Counted from the stretch's first letter, positions 1 through 8,319 are shown. The stretch: 64,000 bases of DNA from Clostridium sp. Marseille-P3244 (GCF_900120155.1 NZ_LT635549.1:1582688-1646687); one strand, 5' to 3'. The notes: generated by a model from the letters alone, not told the origin. Translations and numbers: made by a program.

Positions 1-236
1 TCCGGCTGCTTCAGCAACAGCGCCTGATACATCCGGATCCGTCCATAAGTATCGTTACATTCATCCTCACTGATGATTTCTTTCATGGCATCCGCCAGAT
101 CCTGGTACTTCCATGGACGGTCTTTGTTTGCGAGATATTTATAGAAGCCCTGCCGGCTGATACCAAGCATCCGGCAATAAAATGAAATTTTTCCGGTAAT
201 CCTGCCGTCCTCTGTTTTCAAAGCGAGAAAGATCAT
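1..236 (-). CDS. IS3-family transposase OrfB, N-terminal part (runs off left edge)
   Basis: This is the DDE-transposase subunit, of which only the first ~78 residues are inside the window. The ATG at 236 overlaps the orfA stop as ATGA, so translation is coupled or reached by frameshift. The visible part has the helix-turn-helix motif GISRQGFYKY and then the segment with TYGRIR seen before the catalytic core in this family. The catalytic D,D,E residues lie beyond the edge. Confidence 0.85.
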   Translation of the reverse strand, partial: MIFLALKTEDGRITGKISFYCRMLGISRQGFYKYLANKDRPWKYQDLADAMKEIISEDECNDTYGRIRMYQALLLKQP

Positions 237-565
237 TCTCTGGTTTTTGCTGACTTCCGACGGCTGGCGGCGAAAAAAGCGCTGGCTTCCTCCAGAAATT
301 CATTTTCTTCCTTCAGGCGGCGGATTTCTTTATCCTGCTCCTTCACCCGCTTACGCAGCATGGTAATTTCTTCTGACAGGCTCATTGCACTGGCAGGGGT
401 ATGGGAACCTTCCCCAACATCCAGCTTACCAGCTCTTACAGCTTTCAGCCATGTATGGATGGTTCCTTCAGGGATTCCTAATTCTTTAGCAGCCTTAGCG
501 CCGCCGATTTCTTTGGCAAGTTTCACTGCCTGTACTTTGTATTCATGGTCATATTTACGTGCCAC
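233..565 (-). CDS. IS3-family transposase OrfA
   Basis: A 110-residue DNA-binding subunit of the transposase. The N-terminal half is a helix-turn-helix (AAKELGIPEGTIHTWLK). The C-terminal half is a charged heptad-like coiled coil (EEITMLRKRVKEQDKEIRRLKEENEFL), as usual for OrfA leucine zippers. A ribosome site (AAGGAGGT) lies a few bases before the ATG at 565. The stop overlaps the orfB start by ATGA. The usual length for OrfA is about 90-110 residues, so this copy looks intact. Confidence 0.93.
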   Translation of the reverse strand: MARKYDHEYKVQAVKLAKEIGGAKAAKELGIPEGTIHTWLKAVRAGKLDVGEGSHTPASAMSLSEEITMLRKRVKEQDKEIRRLKEENEFLEEASAFFAASRRKSAKTRE

Positions 566-682
566 TTTGAATACCTCCTTATTCTCTTGGTTTTATTATG
601 AAATCCTTGAGAATAAGCTGTCAACTTTTTTTATACCACACCATATTGAACGTATCAAAAGTCACAAAGGAGAGATTTTGCT

Positions 683-955
683 ATGGATAAATTCGTTTTA
701 AAGGCCCCGTATCAGCCCACAGGTGATCAGCCGCAGGCAATCGAGGCGCTTGTAAAAGGGTTCAAGGAAGGCAATCAATGCCAGACTTTACTAGGGGTTA
801 CGGGTTCTGGAAAGACGTTTACGATGGCCAACGTGATCGAGCAGTTGCAGAAACCGACACTGGTCATTGCCCATAATAAAACACTGGCCGCTCAGTTGTA
901 CGGAGAATTTAAGGAGATGTTCCCTGATAACGCAGTGGAATATTTTGTCTCCTAG
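683..955 (+). pseudogene. uvrB: uvrB 5' fragment, truncated at codon 90 by element integration (copy 1)
   Basis: UvrB is the damage-verification helicase of nucleotide excision repair, normally about 660 residues. Here only the first 90 residues remain, including the start [13 protein letters not shown] and Walker A GVTGSGKT (residues 38-45). The frame reads into TAG exactly where full UvrB would continue FVSYYDYYQ. A good ribosome site (AAAGGAGAG) precedes the ATG. This is most simply the chromosomal 5' part left behind on the left side of an integrated element. The intact gene is expected to be rebuilt at the far right end of the tandem array, outside the window. Confidence 0.92.
947..954 (+). 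other. Probable attachment core (left), GTCTCCTA within uvrB
   Basis: The uvrB reading frame and the foreign sequence meet at GTCTCCTA: before it the sequence is uvrB codons, after it (GTGTGCCGG) both copies carry element sequence. The same 8 bases occur at 10291-10298. A native UvrB continues with Tyr-Tyr (TAC/TAT) here, so the core would naturally end in CCTA. The exact crossover cannot be fixed without an empty site. Confidence 0.65.
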
Positions 956-1068
956 TGTGCCGGAGCCGGAAAATGAGGTATATTTAGTACTTTTTCGTGC
1001 TATTAAGTCCGGATTTTGTGGACAGAATAGGACGAGACGGAATGGATGATTCCAGGCGGACAAAATGA

Positions 1069-1102
1069 TTTTGTGACTTTTTCTGTAAAAAAATTCGTAA
1101 TG
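1069..1102 (+). repeat. Element-end repeat TTTTGTGAC...ATTCGTAATG, copy 1
   Basis: TTTTGTGACTTTT, an 11-base spacer, then ATTCGTAATG. The same bipartite motif occurs at 9893-9925 (right end of element A) and 10413-10445 (left end of element B), so it sits about 100-400 bp from each attachment core. This placement suggests integrase arm-type or excisionase binding sites. That role is inferred; only the repeat itself is seen. Confidence 0.6.
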
Positions 1103-1661
1103 GGATTGCAGTAGAATAGATAATTGGAAAATATAGAAACCATTTAAAAATATAAAAAATCTAACATCTACTGAGTGAAGAATTGGTAAAAGAATAAAAT
1201 CAAGTTTTATGATGACGTTTATTCTTGATTAAAGTATACGGCTTTTTTATGCCTATTTTTAATACATAGTAATTTCTCAGCGCAGGAAAATAGCTATTAC
1301 ATTTTCAAAAAGTAGGAAACTGTTATCTCTAATTGCAAAGCTAATCTACAAGAATAGTATTTAACTAGTATGGCTTCGAACGATTATGGGTGCTGAAATG
1401 TCCGTTTTATCTATATTTTTCGTATAATTCGGACTGAAAAACACGAGGTGGACGGAATAACACGAATTGGATTTGTGACCTAATTTCGTGTAAGGATATA
1501 TATGAAAGATAATGATTAGATTTGTGAAGGGCGTTTTAGAAAAGAATATTTATTCTATTGATATAATTGGCATTATGATGGATTCTTTTTGTTTATGATT
1601 TATGGTATGATAAAAATAACATAGCGGAACAGTGAAGGTATGTACATATAAAGGTGAGAAG
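1103..1661. other. Gene-free left end of element A with decayed ICE sequence
   Basis: No convincing gene lies in this 560-base AT-rich stretch. 1239-1345 is a degenerate copy of the region leading into parA of element B (see separate entry). 1425-1500 contains GGACGGAATAACACG and GGATTTGTGACC, loosely resembling the element-end sequence at 1010-1090, perhaps a second decayed end. A possible -10 (TATGAT, about 1605) precedes the nuclease gene, but I see no clear -35. Confidence 0.5.
1239..1345 (+). repeat. Relic of ICE parA leader and parA start codons
   Basis: This aligns end to end with 11737-11843 of element B. Shared blocks are CGGCTTTTTT-ATGCC, ATTTTTA-ATACATAG, the GGAAgATgGCTATTA block, and AATTGCAAAG-TAAT, which in B is inside parA just after its ATG. 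In this copy the ATG and ribosome site are mutated and no parA frame remains. It shows that element A descends from an integrative element of the same family as B whose core was deleted. Confidence 0.75.
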
Positions 1662-2918
1662 ATGATTAAGGAAGTACTTCAGACAGACCAGATTAATACA
1701 GATGCAGATTCAAGTATTAAAGGCATTGGTTTGCAAAAGATACGTGCTGCTGAGAGATTGTTAGGAGCCCTTTTAGAGAATAAGAGGGCTGTGTTTTGTA
1801 CTATTGAACATGTTGATGATGTCTTAGAAATTGATGTAGAGCATGAAACTACTAATTATACGGCGGAACAAAATAAATCGTATTCTACAGATTTTTCAAT
1901 AAATAGTCATGAAGTAAAGAATTCTTTAAGAATTTTCTTTGATACTTGGTATGGTACAGTTGAAGTATCTGAGAGTATCAAATTTGTTTTTTACACAAAT
2001 ACAAATATTAAAAAAGAAAATAAAGTTGGCGAATTAAAAAAAATAAAAGAGACGTTACCAGAAGAACCGTTAATTCAATTGTTGTGTGAAAAGAGATATG
2101 ATGAAGCGTTTCCTTTCGTTTTGCCTGTTTTTAGGGCATATTATTTAGAACAACATAAAAAGCATATCAACAAAGAAGAAGATATAGAACTTTTTGAAAA
2201 AATATTAGATTCTATGGATAAAGAAAAATGGAAAAAATTTTTTGATTTGATAGAATGGAATTTTGGAAAGGCTGATGAGATTGGAATAAGGAAAAATGTT
2301 GAAAGATTAGTGGGAGAGATATGTCTTAAATATAATGTGAATGAAAAATATATACCTGCAATCGTTGCACAAATGCTAGATATGATAGAATCCAGAAAGT
2401 TTGAAGATGATTTTTTATGTCGTATTGTACATGTGGCGGAGATTAAATCTTTATTTTTGGAATTTGCACAAGAGGCTAAAATACAAGAGAAATTAGATCC
2501 AATGTATGAAAAATGGGATGATATACAATGTGACGATGTAAGAAATATAAATGAAAAGTTTTTATGTGTATGTCCAGATTTTGAAAAAGATTCTTTGGAA
2601 GAACTGGAAGAGGAATATATTGATGGTGCATATGAGCAAAGCCATCATCAAAATCATAGACAAGTAAAGGCGTATAATTACAGAGTATATAAAGTGTGTC
2701 AGAAGAAAATAAAGAAATTCTTGAAGGAGCGAAATGGTGCTTTTACACAAGATGAAATAGAAGTGTTTATTGAAGAACTAACATGTGAAGCGTATAAGCT
2801 CATCCAAGATAAAGCTAAAACATACGATATAGCATTTGAAGATCAGGATATGATAAGAAAAACAATAATTATATTGTTTCAAGAGTGCTATCTGGCATTA
2901 GATGAAGGGGGAACGTAA
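1662..2918 (+). CDS. Cap4/DUF4297-like nuclease effector of an ABC three-component system
   Basis: A 418-residue protein, first of three tightly packed genes. The N-terminal ~110 residues look like a restriction-endonuclease-fold domain of the Cap4/DUF4297 type: GIGLQKIRAAERLL, then E49, D53 in IEHVDDV, and Q70-N-K72 in AEQNKSYS, followed by NSHEVKNSLRIFF. These fit the E...D...QxK active site of that superfamily. The remaining ~300 residues are helical and charged, as expected for the C-terminal partner domain that docks on the middle component. I start at ATG 1662 because AAAGGTGAG lies directly upstream; an upstream GTG at 1632 in frame has no ribosome site. Likely role: DNA-degrading effector released on phage or plasmid sensing. 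The family assignment is by motif only. Confidence 0.7.
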   Translation: MIKEVLQTDQINTDADSSIKGIGLQKIRAAERLLGALLENKRAVFCTIEHVDDVLEIDVEHETTNYTAEQNKSYSTDFSINSHEVKNSLRIFFDTWYGTVEVSESIKFVFYTNTNIKKENKVGELKKIKETLPEEPLIQLLCEKRYDEAFPFVLPVFRAYYLEQHKKHINKEEDIELFEKILDSMDKEKWKKFFDLIEWNFGKADEIGIRKNVERLVGEICLKYNVNEKYIPAIVAQMLDMIESRKFEDDFLCRIVHVAEIKSLFLEFAQEAKIQEKLDPMYEKWDDIQCDDVRNINEKFLCVCPDFEKDSLEELEEEYIDGAYEQSHHQNHRQVKAYNYRVYKVCQKKIKKFLKERNGAFTQDEIEVFIEELTCEAYKLIQDKAKTYDIAFEDQDMIRKTIIILFQECYLALDEGGT

Positions 2919-3437
2919 ATGGATAGTAAAAAAAGAATGATGTTCATTCTTGAAGAAGATTATTACTTTATTACAATAAAACTCCTTTCAATTTTAAAGG
3001 CTCTGGATTGTAACAAAAAACCATTTGAAGACTATAGAAAATTAGGAATAGTATTAGAAGCTATAAAGAGTGAAGAGAATATCAGATTTCTACAGAAATT
3101 AATACATCATAGTCAACTAAATATTTTTGATAATGATAAAGTGATTAAGTTTTTTTGCGATTCAAGATTAAATGTTTCTATAATAAAGCGAGTTCTCTTT
3201 TTTTTGGAAAAACAAAATATGGTTGAACTGACCAGAAGTGTTAAAAATAGTAATATTGATGTCACTTTAAAAGAAAGTAAAGCATTTAATGATCTGATAG
3301 AAATGAAAATATTGGATGAGGATTTAAATAGATGTTTTACTGTAAGAAAACTAATTCCCAGAATAAGAAGTTTGAAATTGGAAACATTGCAAAAAAAGGT
3401 GTTCGGATATGATGAGGTGTCAAAATGGGAAGATTAG
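2919..3437 (+). CDS. Middle component of ABC three-component (ABC-3C) system, small winged-helix-like protein
   Basis: A 172-residue helical protein starting on the base after the nuclease stop, with GAAGGGGG upstream, and overlapping the ATPase start by 13 bases. The operon is therefore translationally coupled. It begins EEDYYFITIKLLSILKAL, with predicted helices and a segment (IKFFCDSRLNVSIIKRVLFFL) compatible with a winged helix. Position and size match the middle components of ABC-3C systems described by the Aravind group, which link the ATPase to the effector. No catalytic motif is visible. The assignment rests mainly on context. Confidence 0.6.
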   Translation: MDSKKRMMFILEEDYYFITIKLLSILKALDCNKKPFEDYRKLGIVLEAIKSEENIRFLQKLIHHSQLNIFDNDKVIKFFCDSRLNVSIIKRVLFFLEKQNMVELTRSVKNSNIDVTLKESKAFNDLIEMKILDEDLNRCFTVRKLIPRIRSLKLETLQKKVFGYDEVSKWED

Positions 3438-5353
3438 CTATTAGAAGAGTTGTGTATAGTGGAGATAAATATAGTTTCGAATCGCCTTATTTGAATGATG
3501 GAATCGTAATAATGGAAGGCGTAAATGGGCATGGGAAAAGCACGTTCATGAATTTGATTTATTATGGATTGGGAGGACGAGTACAAGCATTTAATAAAAA
3601 TGATGATAATGATTTCCAAAAACATAATGAGATATTTTATGATACAAATAACTATGTTGAATTACTAATTGAAATTGATGACGAAAAGTATGAACTAACG
3701 CGTTATATAGGAGACAACTTAATATTTGTAGTTGGAGAAGATGAGAAAGTCAGTGAAACTTGTGTATTAAGAAGTCAAAGTGATGAACATACTATAGTTT
3801 TTTCTGATTGGATATTAGAGAAATTAAATATAAAGGTTTTTGACATTGTACAAGGGACAAGAAGCTTCAAACTTAATTTTACAGATTTAATGAGATTGGT
3901 TTATCATGATCAAGAAACCGGGGTTGATAAAGTTTATAAAGAAGCGGATAATTCTAATTTTTTGTCAGATTCATTGGAGATTAGGAAAGCAATATTCGAG
4001 ATTTTGCTTGGGAAGACATACAATGATTATTATTCAGCATTGGGACAGTATAAATTAACACTGAAAGAGCTTGAGAAAGCGCAAGCAGTTATGGATAGTT
4101 ATGATGAATTCCTTGGAGAGGTTTTAGACTATGATTTGGCGAATGTTGTTCATATTAATTCAATGATATCAGAGAATCAGGAAATGATAGAGAAAGTTCA
4201 AATAGAACGAGAAATTGCGTCAAGAGAACAAAGTAACTCAGATGAAATTTGGAAACTAATAGGTCAACAAAAAAATGAGTTGATGTTAAACCAACACAAA
4301 TTGGAAGAGTGGGAATCTGCAAAAAATTTAACAACACAATCTATTGATAAAATTTTGTATTTGATTGATGAATCGGAAAAAGAACTGAGTGAAATTGAAA
4401 AAATTAGGCTTGTTAATAAAAAATTAAAATTGTTTACTCCTAATACGTGCCCTTACTGTTTAAGAGAAGTAGAACGTGAAAAAGGGAAATGTATATGTGG
4501 AAACGACATTGAAGAAGAACAGTATGAAAAATTTTTTTATACAGATGAAGAATATTTAGACATTTTGAAAGTAAAGAAAAAATCTATTCAGTCGCTTGAA
4601 CAGTTATTAGAAAGAAAAAGTCAACGATTGAAAATAATAATTGGTCATATTGAAAAAACAGAACAATCTATTGAAAAAATAAGGCTTTATATTAATGAAT
4701 TGACGAAGGATATTGCAACAAATTATAATTCAGCATATATTCGTCAACTTGATGATCGAGAACGAGAATTAAATGAAATAGTATTGGAGTTGCAGCAGGC
4801 AGAAGATTTGGCAAAAAAAAGAGAAACACTTGCTTCTCAGGTGATTCAGCTAAGAAATAAAGTAGAAGGCTTAAAAATAAGGGTAGATTCTTTTCTTAAT
4901 ACAGCAAGGGAAGATATGTTGAATAAGAAGAAGGACTTTGATGAAGTTTATTTTAGTCTAATGGAACGTGCTGATGAACATTGTTATTCTGCGTATATAG
5001 GAGATGATTATATGCCTCATATAAATTGGGGAGCCTATCGTGAAAGAAGTGCAGCCGTTCCCAAAAGGTTAATGTATTTTTTGACATTGTTGATTGAAAG
5101 TTTAAAAAATGAAGCTAATTTTCCAAGATTTTTAATGATTGATACACCAAATAAGGAGGGAATTGATAAAGAAAATTTAATTAAAAATATTGGTTTATTA
5201 GCAGAGGCTGATAAATATACGGAAGAAATGAAAACCCAATATCAAATAATATTAACAACTGGAATAGATACATATCCAGAAGATTTCAAAAATAAAGTTT
5301 TTTACAAGTTGGAAGGTGAAAATTATTTATTACAGGAGAATAATGAGAAATAG
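3425..5353 (+). CDS. Rad50/SMC-like ABC ATPase with zinc hook (ABC-3C ATPase)
   Basis: A 642-residue ATPase. Walker A is G32-VNGHGKST-40. The middle (about 190-510) is predicted coiled coil broken by a zinc-hook-like CPYC (342-345) ... CIC (356-358). The Walker B/D-loop region is FPRFLMIDTPNKEGID (about 568-583). The layout is that of a Rad50/RecF-type head with a short hook, but far shorter than a housekeeping SMC. With the upstream nuclease and middle component it fits the sensor or motor subunit of an ABC-3C conflict system. A Wadjet JetC is larger and comes with JetA, JetB and JetD, which are absent. The start is ATG 3425, overlapping the upstream gene. Confidence 0.8.
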   Translation: MGRLAIRRVVYSGDKYSFESPYLNDGIVIMEGVNGHGKSTFMNLIYYGLGGRVQAFNKNDDNDFQKHNEIFYDTNNYVELLIEIDDEKYELTRYIGDNLIFVVGEDEKVSETCVLRSQSDEHTIVFSDWILEKLNIKVFDIVQGTRSFKLNFTDLMRLVYHDQETGVDKVYKEADNSNFLSDSLEIRKAIFEILLGKTYNDYYSALGQYKLTLKELEKAQAVMDSYDEFLGEVLDYDLANVVHINSMISENQEMIEKVQIEREIASREQSNSDEIWKLIGQQKNELMLNQHKLEEWESAKNLTTQSIDKILYLIDESEKELSEIEKIRLVNKKLKLFTPNTCPYCLREVEREKGKCICGNDIEEEQYEKFFYTDEEYLDILKVKKKSIQSLEQLLERKSQRLKIIIGHIEKTEQSIEKIRLYINELTKDIATNYNSAYIRQLDDRERELNEIVLELQQAEDLAKKRETLASQVIQLRNKVEGLKIRVDSFLNTAREDMLNKKKDFDEVYFSLMERADEHCYSAYIGDDYMPHINWGAYRERSAAVPKRLMYFLTLLIESLKNEANFPRFLMIDTPNKEGIDKENLIKNIGLLAEADKYTEEMKTQYQIILTTGIDTYPEDFKNKVFYKLEGENYLLQENNEK

Positions 5354-5460
5354 GAAATCTAAGCAAACTGTTTGCTTTACGCAGGTAGCCTAAGTTTCAT
5401 TTGACAAAATTATACTTGCAATAATTATTATTTAATATGTAGGAAGAAATCAATCTATAC

Positions 5461-5507
5461 ATAGGGAGTTTATCACTGCTCATAGGTGTGTAGGCTCCCT
5501 ATTTTTG
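5461..5507 (+). terminator. Rho-independent terminator after the ABC-3C operon
   Basis: Arms ATAGGGAG (5461-5468) and CTCCCTAT (5495-5502) close a ~26-base loop region and are followed by TTTTT. It lies about 105 bases after the ATPase stop and ends the three-gene operon. Confidence 0.7.
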
Positions 5508-5718
5508 GACAAAACTCTAAAGATTTCGCTACACGCTCTTATTTGACGCTTACGAAATAAAGAGTGGAGAAGTAGCGAAAGCTACCTCTTTTACATAAGA
5601 TAGTAAAAGAGAATTATCTTCGTGAATGAATTAAAAAAAATTGTTAAAAATATTTGAAGCCAATTGCTTTTCAAGCAACTTCAATGTATAATTAAATCGC
5701 AAAAATAGAGGGAAAACA
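5508..5718. other. Gene-free AT-rich spacer between two cargo operons
   Basis: No ORF of interest. Short inverted repeats (for example TAGCGAAAGCTA around 5574-5585) are present. I see no RNA gene that I can name. Confidence 0.4.
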
Positions 5719-5747
5719 TTGACTGTTATTGATTAGAAATGTATAAT
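5719..5747 (+). promoter_or_regulatory. Sigma-A type promoter for the XRE/ImmA/PIN operon
   Basis: TTGACT at 5719-5724, a 17-base spacer, then TATAAT at 5742-5747. This is near-consensus and lies 58 bases before the XRE start codon. The XRE protein probably binds in this leader to autoregulate, but I do not see an unambiguous operator. Confidence 0.75.
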
Positions 5748-5804
5748 AATTAGAATGTGCACATAATAGTTGATTAATGGGTAGATGTAACGAGGAGGTA
5801 GATT

Positions 5805-6128
5805 ATGGCTAACACAGGAAGGAAGATTGGCGTTAATATCTTTACGTTAATGCAGAACGCTGGAATTAGTCGAGAAGATTTGGCTGAAAAGTTGAACTAT
5901 TCATATAGAGATATGTGTAGGATTCTCGAAGGCAAGCTGATGCTACCACCTGCAGAAGTGAGAAAGATTGCAGAATTTTTTGGTAAAACAAAGCAAGAAT
6001 TAGTTCACTATGAAGCTGATAGATTTGTTCCAGAATTGCAATATATGAAAGAATTTAGCGATACAAACAATTTAGACAAGATTTTAGACTTGTTGGATGA
6101 ATATGTAGATTTAAAGGAAGCTATGTAA
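5805..6128 (+). CDS. XRE-family helix-turn-helix regulator (antitoxin-like)
   Basis: 107 residues. The N-terminal domain is a Cro/C1-type HTH: GVNIFTLMQNAGISREDLAEKLNYSYRDMCRILEGKLMLPPAEVRKIAEFFG. The C-terminal ~35 residues are acidic and helical. The start is ATG 5805 after CGAGGAGGT. It is the first gene of an operon with an ImmA/IrrE peptidase and a (broken) PIN-like protein. In such operons the XRE protein represses the promoter and the M78-type peptidase cleaves or senses it. Its likely role is repressor and antitoxin. Confidence 0.85.
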   Translation: MANTGRKIGVNIFTLMQNAGISREDLAEKLNYSYRDMCRILEGKLMLPPAEVRKIAEFFGKTKQELVHYEADRFVPELQYMKEFSDTNNLDKILDLLDEYVDLKEAM

Positions 6129-6177
6129 TATGAGGCTGTACGGTTTTCGTGCAGCCTTTTCTTCTAGAGGTGGTATT

Positions 6178-6990
6178 ATGGATTGGAAAGAAATTGACAA
6201 AGTTATTCAGAAAATTGTTTCTGATATAAAAGACAAATGCATTGTTAAGAATGTAGCTATTAGGGATAATATTTTTGGCATATTAGAAGATAATTGCACA
6301 GTAATCTACTATCCATTAGAGAATGAGAAAAATCGTGGCTTTCATATTAAGAGAATAGTAAAAAATGAATTAGAAGATTTTGTGTATATAAATACTGCAA
6401 AACCAATTGCAGAACAGATTTTTGCTGCTGCACATGAATTTGGACATATTTTTGAAGTATCTGATAAAGTTTGGAAGATGATGGAATATTCTGGATTCCC
6501 GACAGAAGAAGATGAAGAAAATATTACAAACAGATTCGCTGCAGAACTTCTCATGCCTGCCGAGGTATTCAAGCAATCTTTTTTGGAAAACATGAAGGAA
6601 TCGGGAATAAAAAGCGGAAAGGTGAAAGTAGATGATTTGGTTCGTGTAATGGTAATGCAGATGAATGCGTTCATGGTTCCATATGAAGCGGTCAGAAGAA
6701 GATTAGTAGAAGTAGGACTCATGCAACAGAGTGCAGCGGACTTTTTGGAATCTAAGGAAGAAGAAATATTACATTTAGTGGAACTGCTGACTCAGTATCA
6801 AAATTCCTATCTGGAAAAGGGAACAGGAAGAAAGACCATTTCTGGAATTAGAGAATTAATAGAAGAGGCTGAAACACAAGAAAATATAGATGATTTTTTA
6901 GTAAAAAGAATCAAAAGAGATTTAGAAATCGTGGATATGCCTGAAACAGATGAATTGGAGATTAATATAGGGGATAAGGACAATGAGTAA
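6178..6990 (+). CDS. ImmA/IrrE-family (M78) zinc metallopeptidase
   Basis: A 270-residue protein with the zinc site H86-EFGH-90 (AAHEFGHIFEV) and downstream ENITNRFAAELLMPAEVF, the second helix that supplies the third ligand region in DUF955/M78 enzymes. I start at ATG 6178, which has AGAGGTGG eight bases before it; a longer in-frame start at 6130 has no ribosome site. The C-terminal half (about 180-270) is helical and not recognized. It overlaps the PIN-like gene by 8 bases, so the two are coupled. Family members cleave XRE repressors (as ImmA cleaves ImmR), suggesting a derepression switch controlling the PIN protein. Confidence 0.88.
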   Translation: MDWKEIDKVIQKIVSDIKDKCIVKNVAIRDNIFGILEDNCTVIYYPLENEKNRGFHIKRIVKNELEDFVYINTAKPIAEQIFAAAHEFGHIFEVSDKVWKMMEYSGFPTEEDEENITNRFAAELLMPAEVFKQSFLENMKESGIKSGKVKVDDLVRVMVMQMNAFMVPYEAVRRRLVEVGLMQQSAADFLESKEEEILHLVELLTQYQNSYLEKGTGRKTISGIRELIEEAETQENIDDFLVKRIKRDLEIVDMPETDELEINIGDKDNE

Positions 6991-7372
6991 AAAGGAAGCA
7001 ATAGTTGACACATGCTTTTTTAACAAGTTGTCTAATAATGGAAAAAACATTGAAGCTTTTAAAAAGGTATTAGTGGATTTAGAATACAAACCAGTCGTTC
7101 ACCCATATATTGCAGAGAAAGAATTAGATGTATTCCCTCATTTTAATAAATTGATAGAGGAAGGATTTATTCGGAAAGCGGAGTACAGCGAATTCATAGA
7201 AGATGAGGACGATGCTGAGCTGTATGAACAATATTTTCCAGAACTGTATGAGGAAATGAGGGAATATCTTGAAATAAAAGGGGAAAAAAAGCGAATTGAA
7301 AAGCTGGCAATACCAAAGGGTCAAACGATATACACATATCGTCGAGCTGGTATGAGTTTGGGAGACGTTCAT
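6983..7372 (+). pseudogene. PIN-like nuclease gene, 5' part, split by IS insertion
   Basis: The first 130 codons of a PIN-like domain protein: first strand with the acidic residue IVDTCFFNKLS (D9), PYIAEKELD, and SLGDVH just before the break. At 7372 the frame enters an IS and ends after ~33 foreign residues. Joining 7372 to 9096 (removing the IS and one CAT copy) restores a continuous 220-codon frame GDVH-MTLMAFFMRLPIILSEDGDI, where the second part supplies the last strand and acidic residues of a PIN fold. PIN proteins are usually Mg-dependent RNases in toxin-antitoxin modules. The interrupted form is most likely inactive. Confidence 0.85.
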
Positions 7373-7422
7373 TGGTGTGCTACCCGTCAAGTAGACAATG
7401 AAAAAAATATAAAATTTTTGTG

Positions 7423-7452
7423 TTGCCCGGCTTGTGCCGGGCAATCTTTTTA
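7423..7452 (+). terminator. Hairpin at the orfB end of the IS
   Basis: The arms TTGCCCGGC and GCCGGGCAA around TTGT are followed by ATCTTTTT on the plus strand. It would stop outside transcription from entering the IS antisense to its genes. It lies just past the orfB stop. Confidence 0.65.
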
Positions 7453-8319
7453 TGCGGCTAATAACCGTTCATGAAATTCAAACGGTGTTAATACATCAAG
7501 GCCCCTTTGCGGGCGGTCATTTATGTAATAGTCTATATATGCCGTTATCGCTTGTACAAGTTCCTCTCTGGTATGATACTTCTTCCCATAATACATTTCG
7601 CGTTTTAGTATCCCCCAGAATCCTTCCATAGGTCCATTATCCGTACAGTGTGCTACTCGGGACATGCTCTGTGTCATTCCCGCGTCTATTAGCTTTTGGT
7701 GAAACGCGCGGGAGGTATATTGGAAGCCCCGGTCACTATGAAAGATTGGATGAGCTCCCGGATTGTTCTTTACTGCCTGATCGAAAGTATCAAATACCAA
7801 TTGATTGTTATTGTGATCACTTAACACATATGCAACTGGACGATGATCACATAAGTCCAGAATCACACTCAGGTATAGCTTATGGATATGATCAAATGAA
7901 GTGCCATACTTAAACTCTGTTACATCAGTTACCCATTTCTTGTTCAGACCATCTGCATGAAAGTCTCTGTTTAAAACATTTTCTGCTATAAAAGCCGGAT
8001 TTTTTGATGGCCGGGTACAGCCGTCATAACGATATCTCAAGTTTGATCTTATCTGCTGTTTTCTGCATATGCGCAGGATTCTTTTGTCATTTACTTTGAT
8101 GCCGTTATCGTGACGGAGCTTGTCATTTAATCTCCGATATCCCATGTCAGGATGTTCTTGATGGATTGCTTCCAACCGGTCAGAAATCTGTTTGTTCAGC
8201 CGGTCATTTGCTGTTTCTATACGGTTCAGCCATTTGTAGTAAGCCGCTCTTGTAATGCCGCCAAGTTTACATAAGGATCGGATCGAGTAATGGTGTTCTT
8301 CATGTTCCTCTTTGATCAC
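7450..8319 (-). CDS. IS150-like transposase OrfB (DDE catalytic subunit)
   Basis: A 289-residue transposase catalytic subunit. An HTH_21-like N-terminus (SLCKLGGITRAAYYKWLN) and the HPDMGYRRL segment precede the rve integrase core. The catalytic residues are visible as D in WVTDVTEF, D in FHSDRGFQY and E in NGPMEGFWGILK. The in-frame region continues open upstream of the ATG, through the end of orfA, so the active product is probably an OrfAB fusion made by -1 frameshifting at the A7 tract (complement of 8379-8385). Confidence 0.93.
   Translation of the reverse strand: MIKEEHEEHHYSIRSLCKLGGITRAAYYKWLNRIETANDRLNKQISDRLEAIHQEHPDMGYRRLNDKLRHDNGIKVNDKRILRICRKQQIRSNLRYRYDGCTRPSKNPAFIAENVLNRDFHADGLNKKWVTDVTEFKYGTSFDHIHKLYLSVILDLCDHRPVAYVLSDHNNNQLVFDTFDQAVKNNPGAHPIFHSDRGFQYTSRAFHQKLIDAGMTQSMSRVAHCTDNGPMEGFWGILKREMYYGKKYHTREELVQAITAYIDYYINDRPQRGLDVLTPFEFHERLLAA

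Larger units (their letters stand above)
1..640 (-). mobile_element. IS3-family insertion sequence, partial
   Basis: The right-hand (orfA-proximal) part of an IS3-family element runs off the left edge. It contains orfA (233-565) and the first part of orfB (236 to the edge), both on the minus strand. The outer end is near 640: reading inward on the minus strand it begins TGTGGTATAAAAAAAG, the TG-start usual for this family. Just outside, from 643, the sequence becomes collinear with 9987 onward, so the element inserted directly upstream of the uvrB fragment and replaced or displaced its original upstream region. The target duplication cannot be checked because the other end is outside the window. 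Confidence 0.85.
643..955 (+). repeat. 313-bp direct repeat, copy 1 (uvrB 5' end with ribosome site)
   Basis: Collinear with 9987-10299 with no gaps. It covers 40 bases upstream of the uvrB ATG, including the AAAGGAGAG ribosome site, and the first 90 codons plus the stop. I count six differences inside the coding part, all in third codon positions and all synonymous. Similarity continues, more weakly, into the element left ends up to about 1102 and 10445. The two copies mark the same integration site used by two related elements in tandem. Confidence 0.95.

Noticed and set aside
360..701. ORFs opposite to IS orfA or in other frames of the uvrB copies (also 867-1049 and 10211-10393)
   Set aside because: They are shadow frames of recognizable genes with no ribosome sites.
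1662..5353. Wadjet (JetABCD) or a RecN/SbcCD repair pair
   Set aside because: The ATPase is too short for JetC, there is no JetD-like topoisomerase fold gene or JetA/JetB kleisin pair, and there is no SbcD phosphoesterase; the Cap4-like nuclease fits ABC-3C better.
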